Source: Aphelenchoides besseyi
Lineage: Eukaryota > Nematoda > Chromadorea > Rhabditida > Aphelenchoididae
Direction: 5' to 3'
NCBI GenBank assembly: GCA_024699855.1
Contig: JAMPIQ010000001.1
Span: 558,001-622,000 of the forward strand
DNA: 64,000 bases
Under the pieces are notes generated by a model, which made no database searches, was not told the origin of the DNA, and worked only from the letters and a program-made list of their open reading frames with translations. The translations under genes were made by a program, and so were the position numbers. Of the stretch, positions 46,352 to 61,613 are shown piece by piece. Numbering within the stretch: the first letter of the stretch is position 1; the number at the start of each line of letters is the position of its first letter.

Positions 46352-46824
46352 GGCCGATGTGATCCGTGTAGTTGGTGGTGTTCGGATTGTGACTCCTGAA
46401 TTGCAAGCCAAAGCGACAAAGCAACTAGTCGGGACGAAATGTTCGGGAAATCGATTTCGCGAATCTTACCGAGCGATTCGCTCGTCCCGACGTTGATCGC
46501 CTTCCATTTTGCTCGCAGCCGCCCCGGAAGAGTGTGTAAAGTGCTTCATTAACATCGGTATTTAACCTTTCGTTCGTATTTCCGTTCGAAAATTCGATCG
46601 GAAACACGCGTGTCTGATTTTCGACTTCCGGTTCACGTCTTCCCGAACGGCTCCGCTATCCACACTGAAGTGCCTTGAAGAATTTGGAACATTCGCAACA
46701 AACCAAAAGACGTGAGTCTCTATTTAAACGTTTAACGGGAATTTGAATCAAAAAACGATTTTTTTATTTACCAATCGTTTGATAGCTTACAGATCATTTT
46801 GAAGTCAAATGCTGAGAAAGTGCG
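46352..46824. other. Divergent region between PEN-2 and CSK genes
   Basis: This 473-bp stretch lies between two divergent starts. No SH3-coding exon (ALYDY-like motif) could be found here in either strand, which matters for the CSK gene. Nothing else was recognised. Confidence 0.5.
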
Positions 46825-48367
<1,543 letters not shown>

Positions 48368-48862
48368 TTTGTTTATCGTTAGTTCCAACACAGTTATATG
48401 CCATGAGAAAATCTCAGAAACATAACTCACAATTGAAAATAAGCCATTCATTTTTCTATTTTGATTTTCTGTAAATTTTGACTTTTTGTGTACATAACCC
48501 TTCCACTTTGTTTTAATGAACATATTAAACTTACCAGTCATGCTCATTTCTCCGATATAATCATCATCCTTCTTGCATCTAAGTCCTAGTTGTGCCTTGA
48601 CTGAAACTTCGCCAACCGTCCCAAATCTGCGCATTAAGTTAATGAGCCTTCAGAAGCATAAATATTGTCTAACTATTGGACGGCTTAATTAGCCAAAAAA
48701 GGACGTTTTGAGAGCTAGCTCATGACACTAGAGTCGATTAGAATCAACAAAAGTTCGATTTCTTCTTCCTTCTCTCTACTGACGGAACGTCTGCCGCTCA
48801 AGAGCGAAAGCTTTTTGTTGGCGCTCGACCACAACACTCGCTGATGAGCTCTCAGAGACATC
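48368..48862. other. Intergenic before the tRNA
   Basis: This stretch is mostly AT-rich. A minus-strand open frame from 48634 with a donor-like site near 48535 resembles an exon, but nothing matches it. It may be unrelated non-coding sequence. Confidence 0.4.
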
Positions 48863-48933
48863 CGTCCCATGGTGTAAAGGCAGCACTTTGGACTTTGAAT
48901 CCAACAATCTGAGTTCGATTCTCAGTGGGACGA
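48863..48933 (+). tRNA. tRNA-Gln (UUG)
   Basis: A 71-nt sequence folds as a cloverleaf. The acceptor stem CGTCCCA pairs with TGGGACG, with discriminator A at 48933. The anticodon stem is TTGGA/TCCAA around loop CTTTGAA, giving anticodon TTG at 48895-48897. The T arm is CTGAG/CTCAG with loop TTCGATT, and the D arm includes GGTGTAAAGGCAGC. Box A (TGGTGTAAAGGCAGC-like) and box B (GAGTTCGATTCTC) are typical of polymerase III. The gene reads with the plus strand. A TTTT run follows at about 48938. Confidence 0.93.
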
Positions 48934-49405
48934 AACCTTTTGTTTTCGTTCTAACAACTTTTTCAGCAAAATGACTAAAAGGAATTATGTTGAAATGATG
49001 ATTATAATAACAGTAATTCTTTTTATTCAGGTTCTACTTTCAATATAAAGTCGATGAAGTTAATCGTATTTATTCTGACTAAACGACTGTGATTAAAAGC
49101 AACGAAAACGAGAATAAGTATGTGACGAACTGAACCGGGATAATGGAATGTGTTAAAGCAATGCGATTAGAAATGTGCAGGTATCTCTTTTCGAATAGAA
49201 ATATGTCGAGGAAGCGGGCAAATTGAGGCGCCATGATTGAAGAGTTAAAAGCTGCGGTTTATACCCAAATAGTTGATAAATCGGTTGAATGGAACATGAG
49301 AGAGAAATCCGAAGGCACCATTAAGTGGCGAAGTAGAAAAAGAAGCGGAAAGACTGATTTTGAGGATAAGAAAAATTCTGAGCCATAAGTACAAGTAAAC
49401 AGAAA
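48934..49405. other. Intergenic between tRNA and PDE8
   Basis: This stretch contains a short T-run after the tRNA, then the PDE8 3' UTR. No other feature was recognised. Confidence 0.4.
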
Positions 49406-52400
49406 TCAACGTGTCGAACGCAGATTTTGATTTTTGCTCACGTCCCACGTGTCGCCCATCTGTTTCCAACGTTCGTAGTTCGACTCCAATTGCACGAGAA
49501 GTAGTGGCAAGTCGGAGAACTCGCACCATACAGTAAATGCTTCACGAGCGAACAAGTCGACGAATGTACATTGAGTTACCGGAATGTTACACGTCTCACG
49601 ATCGAAACCTTTCATTGTCACCGGCAGACCTTTTTCCGTTTCTTCACTCGTCTGCTCGAAGTACTCTTCGACAATTCGCATCGCCCATTCGTGACACAGC
49701 TTCCATTCTCTGGTCGGATTGTTTATGTCAGCACATTTGATCATCATCCGACAAACGGTCAACGAGTTTGCTTCGCGATTTTCGTCAGTGTCCTTAAAGT
49801 TTTGTTGTTGACTACTTGCACAAACGAGTAGTTGAAAGCACTTACCGACATCAACATAAGTTGCTGAAAATCAAACTTATTAACAGAAGTGATTTTGGTT
49901 AACTTACTTGAAACTTAGTCAGATATTCGAAGTGTTTGCTCATGTCAGTGGCTTAAATCGAACGTTTCATTGACATAACACAACGTTTGCCTACCAAGAA
50001 CCATGTCGATGATCGCTTGGCGCATTGCCGCAAATTCGCTTCTTGGCATTCGAGCAAAAATGTTCACACCCGGCTGAGCAAGAGTCAGTTGAAAAGCCAA
50101 AGCGACATGATGATTTTCGAGAACCGAATGATCGTTGTATAACAGCGCTAAACGTTGTCTTGTGTTCATCAAAAACGCATTACCACGTCCGGGATGATCG
50201 ACTAAAAACAAGGTGAAGGCCTTCAAATCAAACTTTGAAACTCACGATCATGAACCGTGGCAGCAATCAAAGCGGCTATGGCGTGAGTATCTTGAACGTA
50301 TTGAGCAACGTTTTCGGCATTCAAAAAATAGGAAGTCGCTTGCAAAACATCGGCAGCGTGAGTGGCGTTATGATACGTGTTACTTGATTGATAATTCGCT
50401 TCAATGACCGTCAACCAGCGACTGATCGTGTCGGAACCGCAGCGTAGAGTTTCGCCAACGTTCCAACGTTCGAATATCTAAATAAACCGAGATACCTTCA
50501 CTGGTGAACGCCAATCACTGACTTTAGCACCCAAATGAGCCAACGGATGATGGTCGGTAACTCGCTCCAATTCGATCACATCGAATTGCCACGCGTGTTC
50601 GCTTTCCAACGCGTTGACAACGTCCGTCGAGATTCGACGACGCGTTTCACTGCCCGAAACTCGTCGTTGATTTTCGCGAAACGCGTCAACAACCGAACGT
50701 TTTCGCTGTCTGGCGGGATGATGGAGCTAAAGACAAGTCTTGTAACGATTACTGACTTAAGATAACTTACTCGAATCAAGCCGTCGTAGTACCCGGAAGC
50801 TATTCGATCGTTCTCTCGAAACCGAGTGATCGACGGAGCGTATAATTCGGAGGCGGACAACATTTTGATTGCATCTCGAATGTGAGTTTGCGTATCGTCG
50901 TCGCACTTGTGCAAAATGTTCGAAAGAACGTTCAATGCCTGAAGACAATACACGTATTTGTGTTGCCAACTCGGTAAACAAACCTCGGTTATTGGTGCAT
51001 CAACAAGAGCGCTATTCGATCGTAAGGATTTGAGTGATAGATCGCGACAAATTGCAGCTGAAAAACAGAAAGATAACTGATTGGTTTCGGCCTATGAAAA
51101 CAGAATTTTGACGGCCTTTATACTCCCGGCCCATTGACATTTTCGGCGCATAGCATTTCGGCAAAAGTGCAAAGCCATTGGCCAATTTTTAGGCACGCAC
51201 GTGATTTCGAGAATGATTTCAGTTTTTTGTTATTTTCTCGGCATTTGCCCCGACCAAAGCGATTTTTGATTCTTACCGTCGGCTGATCCACGTTTCACGT
51301 AAACGAATTGAGCGGACTGAGAACTCGACGGCACGGTTATACAATGCCATTCGCTAGAGCGTCTTCGATTCGCCAATTGAGCAAAGGCGTTTGCCGTCGC
51401 ACTTCCGAAACTACCACTGACGTCTGTGTAGTGAGCGGTCGAAACGGCCGACGTCACTGGAGCGGCGCCGCTGCACGTGGATTGCGGTGTCGTTGCACCG
51501 GCACTACCGGGCACTTGAGCTGATGGTGACGACGTCGAAACCGAAGTAAGAGGCGGTAGTCCAGCGGTCGTTGAAGTTGTTGGAGTCATGACAGTACCGA
51601 GCGCTGTTGGCGTGATCGGGTCGGTTTGTTGTGCCGGTGGAGCGCCGTTGAGCGCCTTCAATCGCATTTCCGAAGCGTCCGTTCCCAACACTTCGGCTCT
51701 CGATCGGCCAGTAACAATTTCGTAGGCTCGATTGACGTATTGAACAATGTTCCGTTCGTCACAAATCTTGATCGGTTGCTCGGCTTCTTCGACCACAGCA
51801 AACAGGGCGGGAATGGCACGTAGACGGGAGATCAAACGACCGAAAAGTTCGCAAAACGAAGTTTCCGTTGATGAATACAAAAAAAACTAAAATCAGATTA
51901 TGAACTTCTCTTCGATTAGACCCTTTACCTGATGTATATCCGCTTTCCAGAACGCTCGTAAACGTTTCTCAGTTGGTACGCGATCGATGAGTACGCTGTA
52001 CAGAACGTCTTCTCCTTCGATCACAGATTTCAACGAACTGAAAATGTTTCAACGATCAAAGCAAAGTTCAAAAGTATCGTATTACAAGATTACATGTTTT
52101 CAAAACATTTACACAATACTTAAGAGGTGGTGAAACTCGAAACTGCCCACTATCTTATTGACGTTTACTCTCGCATATCTGAACATGTTTTGGGCAAATA
52201 GCGAACTTCAAATCGTGTTTTCTGCTCTTAGCCCTTAATACTCCCGATAATTTTCCCACAATTCAACTCTCCGTAATTATAAAGTGTTACCTGGGATGAT
52301 GTGAATCCTTTGCAAAAGCTAACGAACCTTATTACTCCATTCAAATCGTTCAGTTTATGATCTAAGAGTACGACAGCGGCTTTCGATCTTTGAAGTTCGC

Positions 52401-55400
52401 TTCTCGCATTCGGACCCGTACACTGAATAACCGACCATTCGGTTTGTTTCAGTCGCTCGATGAACGGACATGACGAGTTTGTTGATGGATTGGAATTAAC
52501 GTATAGAGCCTAAAATCAATAGAATCACATCACAGTCTCATTCTTTAAAGTTTTTTTGGTATTTCGGGTTCTTTTCCGTACCAATTTATGCGCCTTCAAC
52601 AACATCGGACCCCACCGAGCGATCGCTTTTGTACTGTCGGCATGATTTAACGGCGAAGCAGCAGTCATAATAAGCAACGGAGTTTCGTCCATTAATGGGG
52701 CTTCATCGTCGCCGCTTCCGTTTGCATCGCCGCGTCTCGGCGCTCGTCTTCGCGCCGCAACCGACAGTCCGGTCGGTGATGGCGAAAAGGAAACCGATCT
52801 CGCAACATCGACTCCCGTCGCGATTGGTCGTTCCGAGCTCGTCGGTTGGCGCTGTTGAAGTTGTGGAGACGCAGCGATGGTGGGCGGTTGCTGAAGATCG
52901 GTTCGACCTCCGCAGCACCATCTCATAGCTGAGTGTATTACACGACCCGGACGACGCAAACGCTGTGAACGCTTGGGACCGCCAGTGCCGATTGCTGTGG
53001 TGTTCGGAATTAATCGAACGGACGGTACACAATCGACGGCCAAATCCTGCGATGAGCACGAAGCGGAAATAAAAGCAACGGTGTCGTGATCGCTGAAGTG
53101 CGCGCGATGAATCGACGAGAACGGTGCCGTTGAAGGCGATGTTGTTGTTGAAGTGTGGTCGTTAATTTTTGCTTTCGACTACAAACTACAGCAGAAAGAT
53201 AATGGCAAGATGGAAACCAACAGATCAACGGAGTGCTTGCCGCCTGATGTCTTGGCGCTTAGCGACTGTAAATTGACCACAAGTTTAAAAGTTCGACGAT
53301 TTTTTGTTGACACGTAGAAATCGCAAAGAAAAACACGCAATTGAGCTCGTGACTTTAAAGTTCAATGGAAATCGAATTTGAATTGAGTTTAACATGCCCA
53401 TGAATTCCAACTCGGGGTCTTCAATCCTTGAAGACCAACGCTGAGTGACCGTCGAAGACAGTCAACTAACTGGTCCTCAGATGGACAAAGAAATGATGGG
53501 CAATTTAGTTGCAAACAGACGATTTCTGCAACGCAATCAATTGCATTCAGAAGCTCAAAGATCGAAAGTAATTGGCTGAAAGTTCGTATTCGAGAAACGT
53601 TGGATAGCATGAGAATGCGATGAATTCGTGAAATGCTGCTCATCTCATAGTGAACGACCAACCATTGTTAATTAGATTAAGTATTCAAAAACAAAGCTAT
53701 GAAAGCGAGAGCAATGTGAATTTTTTTGTGAATCATAAGCATTGAGTCAAACGAGAACGTTTCACCGTTGGCTTGACTATTCGAAAGGACAAACGATTGA
53801 AGTCAAGAAAAATCTTTGCAACCGAAACCGTGAATTCGAAAGTAACCGATGAATTGAAATTCGAGTTACGTACAAATTGAGCTTTTTGAGGAAGAACTTG
53901 CATGGACCAGTGGAAGATCTCCGACTTTTTATCTCGTTTGTCTCAATCCATCATCTCGCATTTTGTCGCCACTGATTCTCGCCGACCAACTAAAGTCTTT
54001 TTAACTTCACGAATTACTGCGCTTGGTACACCACAAGTGAATAGAAAACCGAATTGGGGCCAATAAGATGCGAGAGAATACGCGATGATAGTTGTTGGGT
54101 CGATGTATGAATATCAAAAGACGACGCCAAATAGGCGGTCGTGTTCGGTCGACTTAATTAAGACAAGAGATTCGAATGCGCAAGAATTGAGGTTCCTATA
54201 TTAACGAGAGCAATGATGAATCATTGGAAGTAGGTTGCCAAAAAAGAAGTGCAAATATAGTCGGAATCGTGGCTAACGGACGGTGAAAGCCAATTATATT
54301 ACGCGTTAATTAGGGTGTTATTTCAACGGAAGATGTTGTAATGAAGCTTAAGACCAAATTGCCGACAAGACACCCTTTTCCGAGTTCACCAAGTCGGTCA
54401 TCATTAAACCCGAGGCACGGAAATCTCGTCTGCCTTCGACACCACAGAAAACATGCCGAAAGACCGAAGCTTGGGAGGCCTCAAGCAAAAACGCTAATTC
54501 ACTTCAGCACGCTGCGCATAAAAGTTGCTTTCGCGTGACAAATCTGCTCGTTTCGTTAACAAAAGAACACAAAAAAGCGTTCGAAACGTCGAAGATAAAC
54601 CTTCGAAATCGTAGACATTTTTGGGACGATCGGTCAATTGAATTCATGAGGTCGAAGAGACACGAGGAGTCATCATCGTCCTTATAATGACGGGCAATAA
54701 AACTCGAAAAGACATAAAAGATGCACGTGAAGGTGTGTGGGTTTCGCGTATTTTTCGATCACCCCCGACTGCTGTGCAGCTTTCGAATAGAACTCAAGAT
54801 GTAAATAGAACAGAAGATGACACTCCGGGGGGATGCGTGTACTGGTGCCGTCGAAGGATGGGGAGGGAAGTGGGACGGAAGGGCCGAAAACTGAGCAGAA
54901 TATCGAATGTGCGGGGCCGTTTTCTCGCTAATTTGTTGCCTTTTAATGAACCCGAAACCGGACGGCCCAGAAATTCCAGAACGTTTAATCCAATTTCGAT
55001 TAAGCTACCCGACTCAGTGCGTAGAAATTTCTCGTCCGAAGTGGACGGCAACCAAAAATTCCCGCTTATTTGGCTTTCAAACGCCAACCTACGTCGGCGA
55101 GTTATGGTCTTCAGCGAGTAATCAAACTGACCGTTCTGGTGCAGACGAATCGAGAGCATGAGAACACGAACTCGGGCATCCCGTTGCAAACTTTGAGTCG
55201 AAGAGCGAACACAAGAAAAAAGTTTTTGTCGATTGAACGGGAGTGAAAAACGAAATTTCTCGCTGATTCATGAGACCAAATCAAAAGGAATTTAAAACAA
55301 GAGCGCCGAATTGTGCGAATTCGGAATGCCGTCTTGATGTTGAGATGACGATCGTGAATACGCGAACATTTCGATACGACAACCGAAAGGCTTCTCTCTC

Positions 55401-58400
55401 GTTTAATGGAAGCTTTTAGTTGAGCAATTGAACGCACCGAATGGATCAACAAATTGGGCCGTTTTATCAACGCAATGAATCACTCTCCGACAAATTTGAT
55501 CTTCTAAGCAACAAAAACTTTTCGTAAACTTTATGTCCGACAAAGCAAAGTGTCAGTTTTTCACGACTTGAAAGTCTTTTTTGATGGTAACTTTCTGAGG
55601 CCGGTGGTCACGTTAACTACCAAGAAAGCGGCCTTCTACCCCAAATTTAGATATCGAAATTGGATTTTCGTACAAAAACCAATGGCTCCGACTCTCGACG
55701 TCATCAATGAGCATATTCGCGAACCGAGCAAGAAAAAGATTCCCCCTACAAACATCACGGGTAGAATGGCCGTCAGACGACCAAACGGATGCAAATGTTG
55801 CACGCGTTCTTACACTTCAGAAGACCTCCAAAGAGTCCCAATGGGACGACAGTCGACACAATTTGTTGCCTTTCCGCACTTTTACTCTTTGTTCCCGGCG
55901 CCAAATTCAATTTTGTTGTTGGATCCGAATCGAACATCGGCGCTAACCTACAAAATCAAACGATTGAGAAGCCTTCAAAGAACAAGCTGGTTAATTGCCG
56001 ACCAATCGATCAAAAATTGTAGAAGGAAAATGGCCTCGGTCAGAAAGAAAGTTGGTGGATAATCTTTGAGACCAACCCCACTGCTTCTCAGCTTCCAAAA
56101 ACACTTCACGTCATATCAGGCGGGATATTCAACTCAAAATCACGAAACTCGATTGACGTCAACACGTGCTCTTCGCAGCTGGAAGACGAATCGACCCAAT
56201 CAGTGGAAAAGTAGCGGACGTTTTTGCAGCAAAATGCGTGCGAAGCCAAGAGAAGCTTTAGGTCCGAACGACATACTTGATCAAAAAAATTTCGATCGGT
56301 AATGTCTTCGTGCACTTCAAAGGGACCCGACAGCATCAAGAAAACGAAATTACTTCCCGCTACTTTGCACCTGTGAATGAAACACCGGAAACTTCTTTGT
56401 TTCGGCGAGATCATCGGTTTGTATACGTGCAAATTATCCATCAACTAATCTCAACGGATTTAGTGCTAATTGCAGGGCCTTAAGGCCAAACATTAGACGG
56501 ACAATCCGCACAATTGGGTGGATGATCGCTTTATTCTGCGTAATTCGAATGTTTCCAAGTGCTTACGTAGAAATGCGCGTGGTCAAGACAAACAAAAGAA
56601 TCCATTCAAACCCAAAAGGCTCATACGAAAATCTCATTCTTGTGAAGCGCAAACAACTGGATTCATTCGAACCAAACAACAATCTCCAATGGCCCACACA
56701 CGTGCTCTTAATCCAAATAAGACGTGTATTTACGGATTGCCGCCATACAAACGGAAATTCAATGGTTGGAAGATCAAGAAGCATGTTCAATATTTTCAAG
56801 TCCGACAATTTTTCAAATAACAAACAAAAGTATTGCGTGTCCTCTTCCAATATATTTAGTTTCCAACATTTTCTTATTTTGGTTTGACAACATGCTTCTC
56901 AACGCTCGAAACGAAACAGAGGGAGAGATATGAAATGTGACCATTTGGCTTGCCGTCTTTGGTTTCTCCGTCCAGACATACGAAATAAAGAATATGCGAA
57001 AAGAATTCGCAAGTAGTTTTAATTATACGCCAAGAACAAAAGGTTGCTGAATACGCAATAAGCTTCGTGCTAAAGGTTCTCGCGATAACTGTCAACCATT
57101 ACGCAATGCTAAACATGAGATTAATGGCTCCCATCAAAGCTTAACATCCGAAGACGTTTGTACAAAAAGGAAATACGCTACGCAAATACAAAACCAACTT
57201 CTAAAAATCTCAAGATGTAAGTCAATTGATTGCCGAGGTTCCTGAAAAGACTGCGAATCGAGTTTGTTTCTTTTTTGTTGTTCAGACGCCGAAAAGTTCA
57301 GAAATTACGTTTGAGGTTTTTGCAAGATCGTCGACGTCATTTCAGCTACAAAACGTCGATGTTTAAAGTGGAAAGAATGAGACGAATCGGCGCGCTTCTG
57401 AAGGCAAACTGCTTCGATCCGTCATCGAAACTGCGCGTTCCTTTTTCGTTGTTGTGGACAAACGCCACTGAAGAAGCCGAAAGCGGAAGTCGCAGACGCA
57501 CGAGCGTCCGTCGGAATTCGGCCGCTCAATAATGCGGGACTTCAAATTGGCAGCGACGTTTGTCGTTGCGGATTTTCGTCATTTGCGCGGCATTTGAAAC
57601 AAAAAAGTCAATTGCTCGACGAGAACTAATGCGGGTGATAAGAATAAGAATTGAGGCGTTGAAACAAAAACCGTTTTGTGGGCTAATCCACGATTATTAG
57701 GCTGCAAATTCGATTGGGCCATCGAAACGTCGATGGTCGTTGAAGGTCTAGTGCGTGCAAGTGATTAGACAGCCAACTGTTGAGAGGGAGAAAGACGTTC
57801 GTGTCCAATTGAACGAAATCTGACCACTCGATTAAAAGGTCATGTGGCCAATGGGAAAAAAGTAAACGCAAACACCCATCAATTGCGCGCATTATGAACA
57901 GAAAAAAGTCACGGAAAAGGGCTCGATCGTCGTCAACGTTTTGGGGCGGAAAGTTTTCCAAGGCCCGATGGTCTTCACAATCCGAAGCAACGGAGGCGAA
58001 GAGCAAGGGACGACCGTTGGGTGAAGAAAATAGCCGCACTGATGGCGCCCCACACTCGTGGACAAAATATACGAACAGAGGCGAATTGGAGGCCAAAAAA
58101 ACTCTTTCGGACAATATGAGGACGAATGTTTTGGTCAGCAGTTTGATATTATGAACGAGTGGAGTGATAAGTTGAAAGATTCTCGACTGACATGTCGAAA
58201 ACTGTTTGAGCAAAAGACCAACGTTTTCACATTCCAATCGATTACGTCGACGTTCTACAACAACACTCACGCAGATGTCGTTCTATTAATATTTGAGACC
58301 AAGCACGGTCAAAATCTCGTCGTGTTAACAATGGAGATGACTGTCGAGCTGCACACGCAAATTGTTCGAGTGAAAACGTTTTTGTAAGAATTGCGCAAAC

Positions 58401-58956
58401 AAACAAGACGACCGTTAAGATTGAATGGAATTACGTTTTCATCGATTGACGTTTAAGAGTTTGTTTGGTTACTGAAAAAAGTTCAACTCACCTTTTTTTG
58501 AAAACCCACTCGAAACATTTCCTTTTGACTCATCGACGTGTATCTCGTATCCACGTGTCGAACATAAGAAGTAGTGGGTAGGACAGAGCTGCCGGACTCG
58601 TTGATGGTGGTGGTTATTGGCACTTCATTGGCCATATCGGTGACTGTGATTGGCAGCGCGTATCGTTGTGACGCTTCAAATGATCGTTGACTTAAACGCG
58701 AACTCAACGAATACAATTGTTGGGGATCCGAGTATTGAATACCGAGAAGTTCTTGTTGATCTCGATATGGAGGACGACGTTGGAACGCGTTGCTAAGTGA
58801 GTCATAGGCGGTTGTGTTGGTAAATCGAGAGAAACATAAACACGTTGAGAAAAAAGACGACGAAGTCGATGGAGTCGATGGCAAAGATGGAACGTTAGCG
58901 TTAATACACGAATTAGAACGTGAAAAACAGGACGGACAGACGCGCCGTAGAGGCAT
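49406..58956 (-). CDS. PDE8: PDE8-type cAMP phosphodiesterase
   Basis: The main exons read leftward: probable first exon 58492-58956, then 52582-53178, 52328-52509, 51929-52037, 51277-51886 and several small ones to 49406. The N-terminal part is Ser/Pro-rich. A receiver-like REC region follows (AAVVLLDHKLNDLNGVIR), then a PAS domain (RLRAIPALFAVVEE, QYVNRAYEIVTGR) and a PDE catalytic domain. The catalytic domain shows TYHNATHAADVLQATSYFL, AALIAATVHD, VDHPGRGNAFLMN, LENHHVALAFQL, MIKCADINNP and a final region CNIPVTQCTFVDLF; the HD/H metal ligands all appear intact. The REC-PAS-PDE order and sequence are those of PDE8, a high-affinity cAMP-specific enzyme. Exon 58492-58956 joins in frame at both ends by GT-AG and encodes a Ser/Thr-rich leader. 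Confidence 0.88.
53179..58491 (-). other. Inferred 5.3-kb first intron of PDE8
   Basis: The acceptor (gtttgtag before TCGAAAGC at 53178) and the donor (GTGAGTTGAAC after the first exon at 58492) are both phase 0 and on the minus strand. No conserved frame was found in between on either strand; the longest open frames look random. It is about a hundred times the usual intron here, so enhancers or a nested gene may lie within it. The alternative is that exon 58492-58956 belongs to another gene. Confidence 0.55.
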
Positions 58957-60899
58957 TTTCAGGTGCACTAACCCACGACTTTTGGTCTAAAATAGCGCAG
59001 TTGATTTTGCTTCACAGCAAAGAATGGTTTTTGCTTTTCAAACTTATTCGCTTCTATTGAATACCGTGAGAGAGTTCCTAACGTGCAGAATCAGAAAGTA
59101 GAAACGAAATCGTGAATAATCAACTGCAACAGAATCCCAACCGCACAATTGTCAACCAACAAATCCAAAGAACTAATGGATTCTATGGACCGGCCTCTGA
59201 ATTCCCCTTCCCTTCTCTTACATTGGCTGTTAAGTTAATTTGGACCAAAAATCCACTTCCCCGCTTTATGTCTCAAGTTGGTCAGTGGAAGAAAACGGTT
59301 GGTCCTGTTTGTAAATTGAAATTGGCCCAATGGACGAACACGAGTGGTAAATTACACACACGGTCAATTTCCTCTGCACTTCCACCTGCTTTTTCGCATT
59401 GTCACGAAATTGAGGAAAGAAAACCTCCGGTAGTTTTTGCATAAACGGTCGTGTCTCCCATGTCGAGAAAGAAGCGTGTCAACGACATCATGAGATGGAG
59501 AATTAGACTTTAGAAGTGACTTGAGAAACACGCAAGGGGAAAACGTTTTGACAAACTCGTTGAAATGCTTGAAATCTCATTAAACTGGAAACAATAAAGT
59601 TACCCGAAAGTATGTACTTTAACAAAATGTCACATCGACGATTTAGTCCCTCCCCAATCTCTAGTCCTCTTGTTTGAAGTTCGAAGAACGCAAATCGAAT
59701 CTCTTCGGAATTGAATTCCCGCGTACGACGATGTTGAAGATCGTGGGTTGATTCGACGAGCGGAAATGTGTGCCAATTGAGTGGAACAATGAAAATGCGA
59801 AACGAACGACCGGGAACATTTTGCATGGCAACATTCGCACGGTGCCACTGTTTTTAACGAAACTTTTCAAAAGAAATGTTTTGGGAACGTTGGCGAGGTC
59901 GAAACCCGCTGATTTGTTCATTGAGCCATCCATGTAAAATTGCTCATCTTTCCGCCGCAACAAATCCACTCATTCATGCGAACATGAAAAGGTAAACAGA
60001 CCAAGAACGCTCAATATTGTCAAGAAAAAACAAAACACTTCGAATTGCAATCTTTAGATTCCTGATTTTCAAACCTTCGTCCACTTGTTCGAGCCTTCGA
60101 AATTGGCCTGATAAGAGAGCGACAGGTTGACGAATAGTGGTACACGTATTTAGCGCAGACTTTTTTTCGAGTTCTCCAATTAAAATGAGTGTGTTGAGCA
60201 CTAAAACGCGATGTGAATTCGCGAGGAAATGCAATGCCCGGATTACAAGCCTCAAACGTCTTCAAATCTCCTTTCGCCGTTACTTTGGGGCTAATCCGCG
60301 GGCATGGAAATTGGATTCACGACTTTGTTTTTGCTAACAAAGACGTGCAATCTTTTGATAAACAACAGTCAAGTTCGTAGACAACCAAGTGGGCAATTAG
60401 AAGTCGCTTGTTCGTCTCGAATCATTCGTCTTATCGCTCCGTTGTCTCACAGGAAACATTTGTGGATTCCGTTTTCTATTCTACCTGTCGAGTGACGTAG
60501 TTAATAGTCTGCTGGAGAAGGGACGTAGTTTGTGTAATTGACCGTGTTTACTCATCAGACTTCTGAACCCGTGAAATTTGATCGCGATTTTTGAGCAAAG
60601 TACAAAAAGCAAACTCGTGTGTTTTAAACGAACCGTTAAAATGAAATTAAGTGTTTAGATTAGCAAAACTTAAGTAGAGAAAGTAAGTTCAATTAGAAAT
60701 AGATTGAAAGCGATTTGAGTTGCCAAAATAGACACAAGACTTCCTATCACACGATCAGTCTCCGACCAGCAAAAATACTCATAAATCTCTTATTAAGATT
60801 GGGTTTATCAGTTGAAGTATGAAACCGCTCAAAACTCATCTTTAAAACGGCAAGTTACACGGAATTCGTATTTGTAAGAAAATTAGTAACGGTAGTTAA
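58957..60899. other. Non-coding stretch upstream of PDE8
   Basis: This 1.9-kb stretch lies between the inferred PDE8 start and repeat copy C. Many open frames are present but none matches a family. A promoter for PDE8 is likely near 58957-59100. No RNA gene was seen. Confidence 0.4.
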
Positions 60900-61613
60900 C
60901 CTGAAGATGTAACAGAAACGAATGCTAACTACCGGACATCAACATCCGTGATGCCAATTTCCATTGACTACAACTCAAGAACCAATGACTGTGGAAGCGT
61001 GTGGTTAACAGAACACCAACAACCACTACTGAACACTAAACCCTGTGGGTAGCAACCAAATCCAATCAGCCAATGAGCTGAAATACACAACACCCCCCAT
61101 TCCCTTGTATAGCCCGTCCATCGCGCAAATCGATTTATCTCGGATATGTTGGCAACAATTAGTACTTATATTATACTATTAAAAAGCTGAATAAACTGGC
61201 TATCCAACTTGCTTAACCTTGTAACTATCGGATAAATGAGTGAGGAATGAGGGCATTTCAAAGTCAGAAAATCTGTCAAAAGTCGCTCAAAATTGCAAAA
61301 GTTTGTGCAGCTCTTCCGGCTGATGATGGAGAGCTGTAACTTGGCCCACTTATTAATGAGGTTAGAAGATTACAATGTTTAGAATTTGGAGGGCAAAGGT
61401 TGATCGGGAACTGAATTGGAACAGAAAACATACTCAAAATTGAGTTTTGTGAAGTTGACTGCAACAACGACGGTAATTGATATCAATTGCTATAATTTGC
61501 AGGAACAACTACGCAGTATTGGATTAGTTTGTGGTGTAAATTGTAAGTCGATTTGTTTGCTGGTCATAGAATTCGAACTTCACATCTATGGTTTAAGATA
61601 ACGAAAACGAGGA
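60900..61613 (+). repeat. Dispersed ~750-bp repeat, copy C
   Basis: Same orientation and landmarks as copies A and B. Its middle (61039-61345) is almost identical to copy B, while its right end (CTTCACATCTATG, then AAGATAACG) resembles copy A. No target duplication or terminal repeat was seen. Confidence 0.85.

Noticed and set aside
48535..48634. Minus-strand exon-like ORF (MRRFGTVGEVSVK) with a donor-like site
   Set aside because: No neighbouring exon to join and no family match. It lies opposite the CSK 3' region and could be chance.
55550..56062. 170-codon plus-strand ORF in the inferred PDE8 intron
   Set aside because: Composition and lack of any motif or splice context look random; several ORFs of similar length overlap on the other strand.
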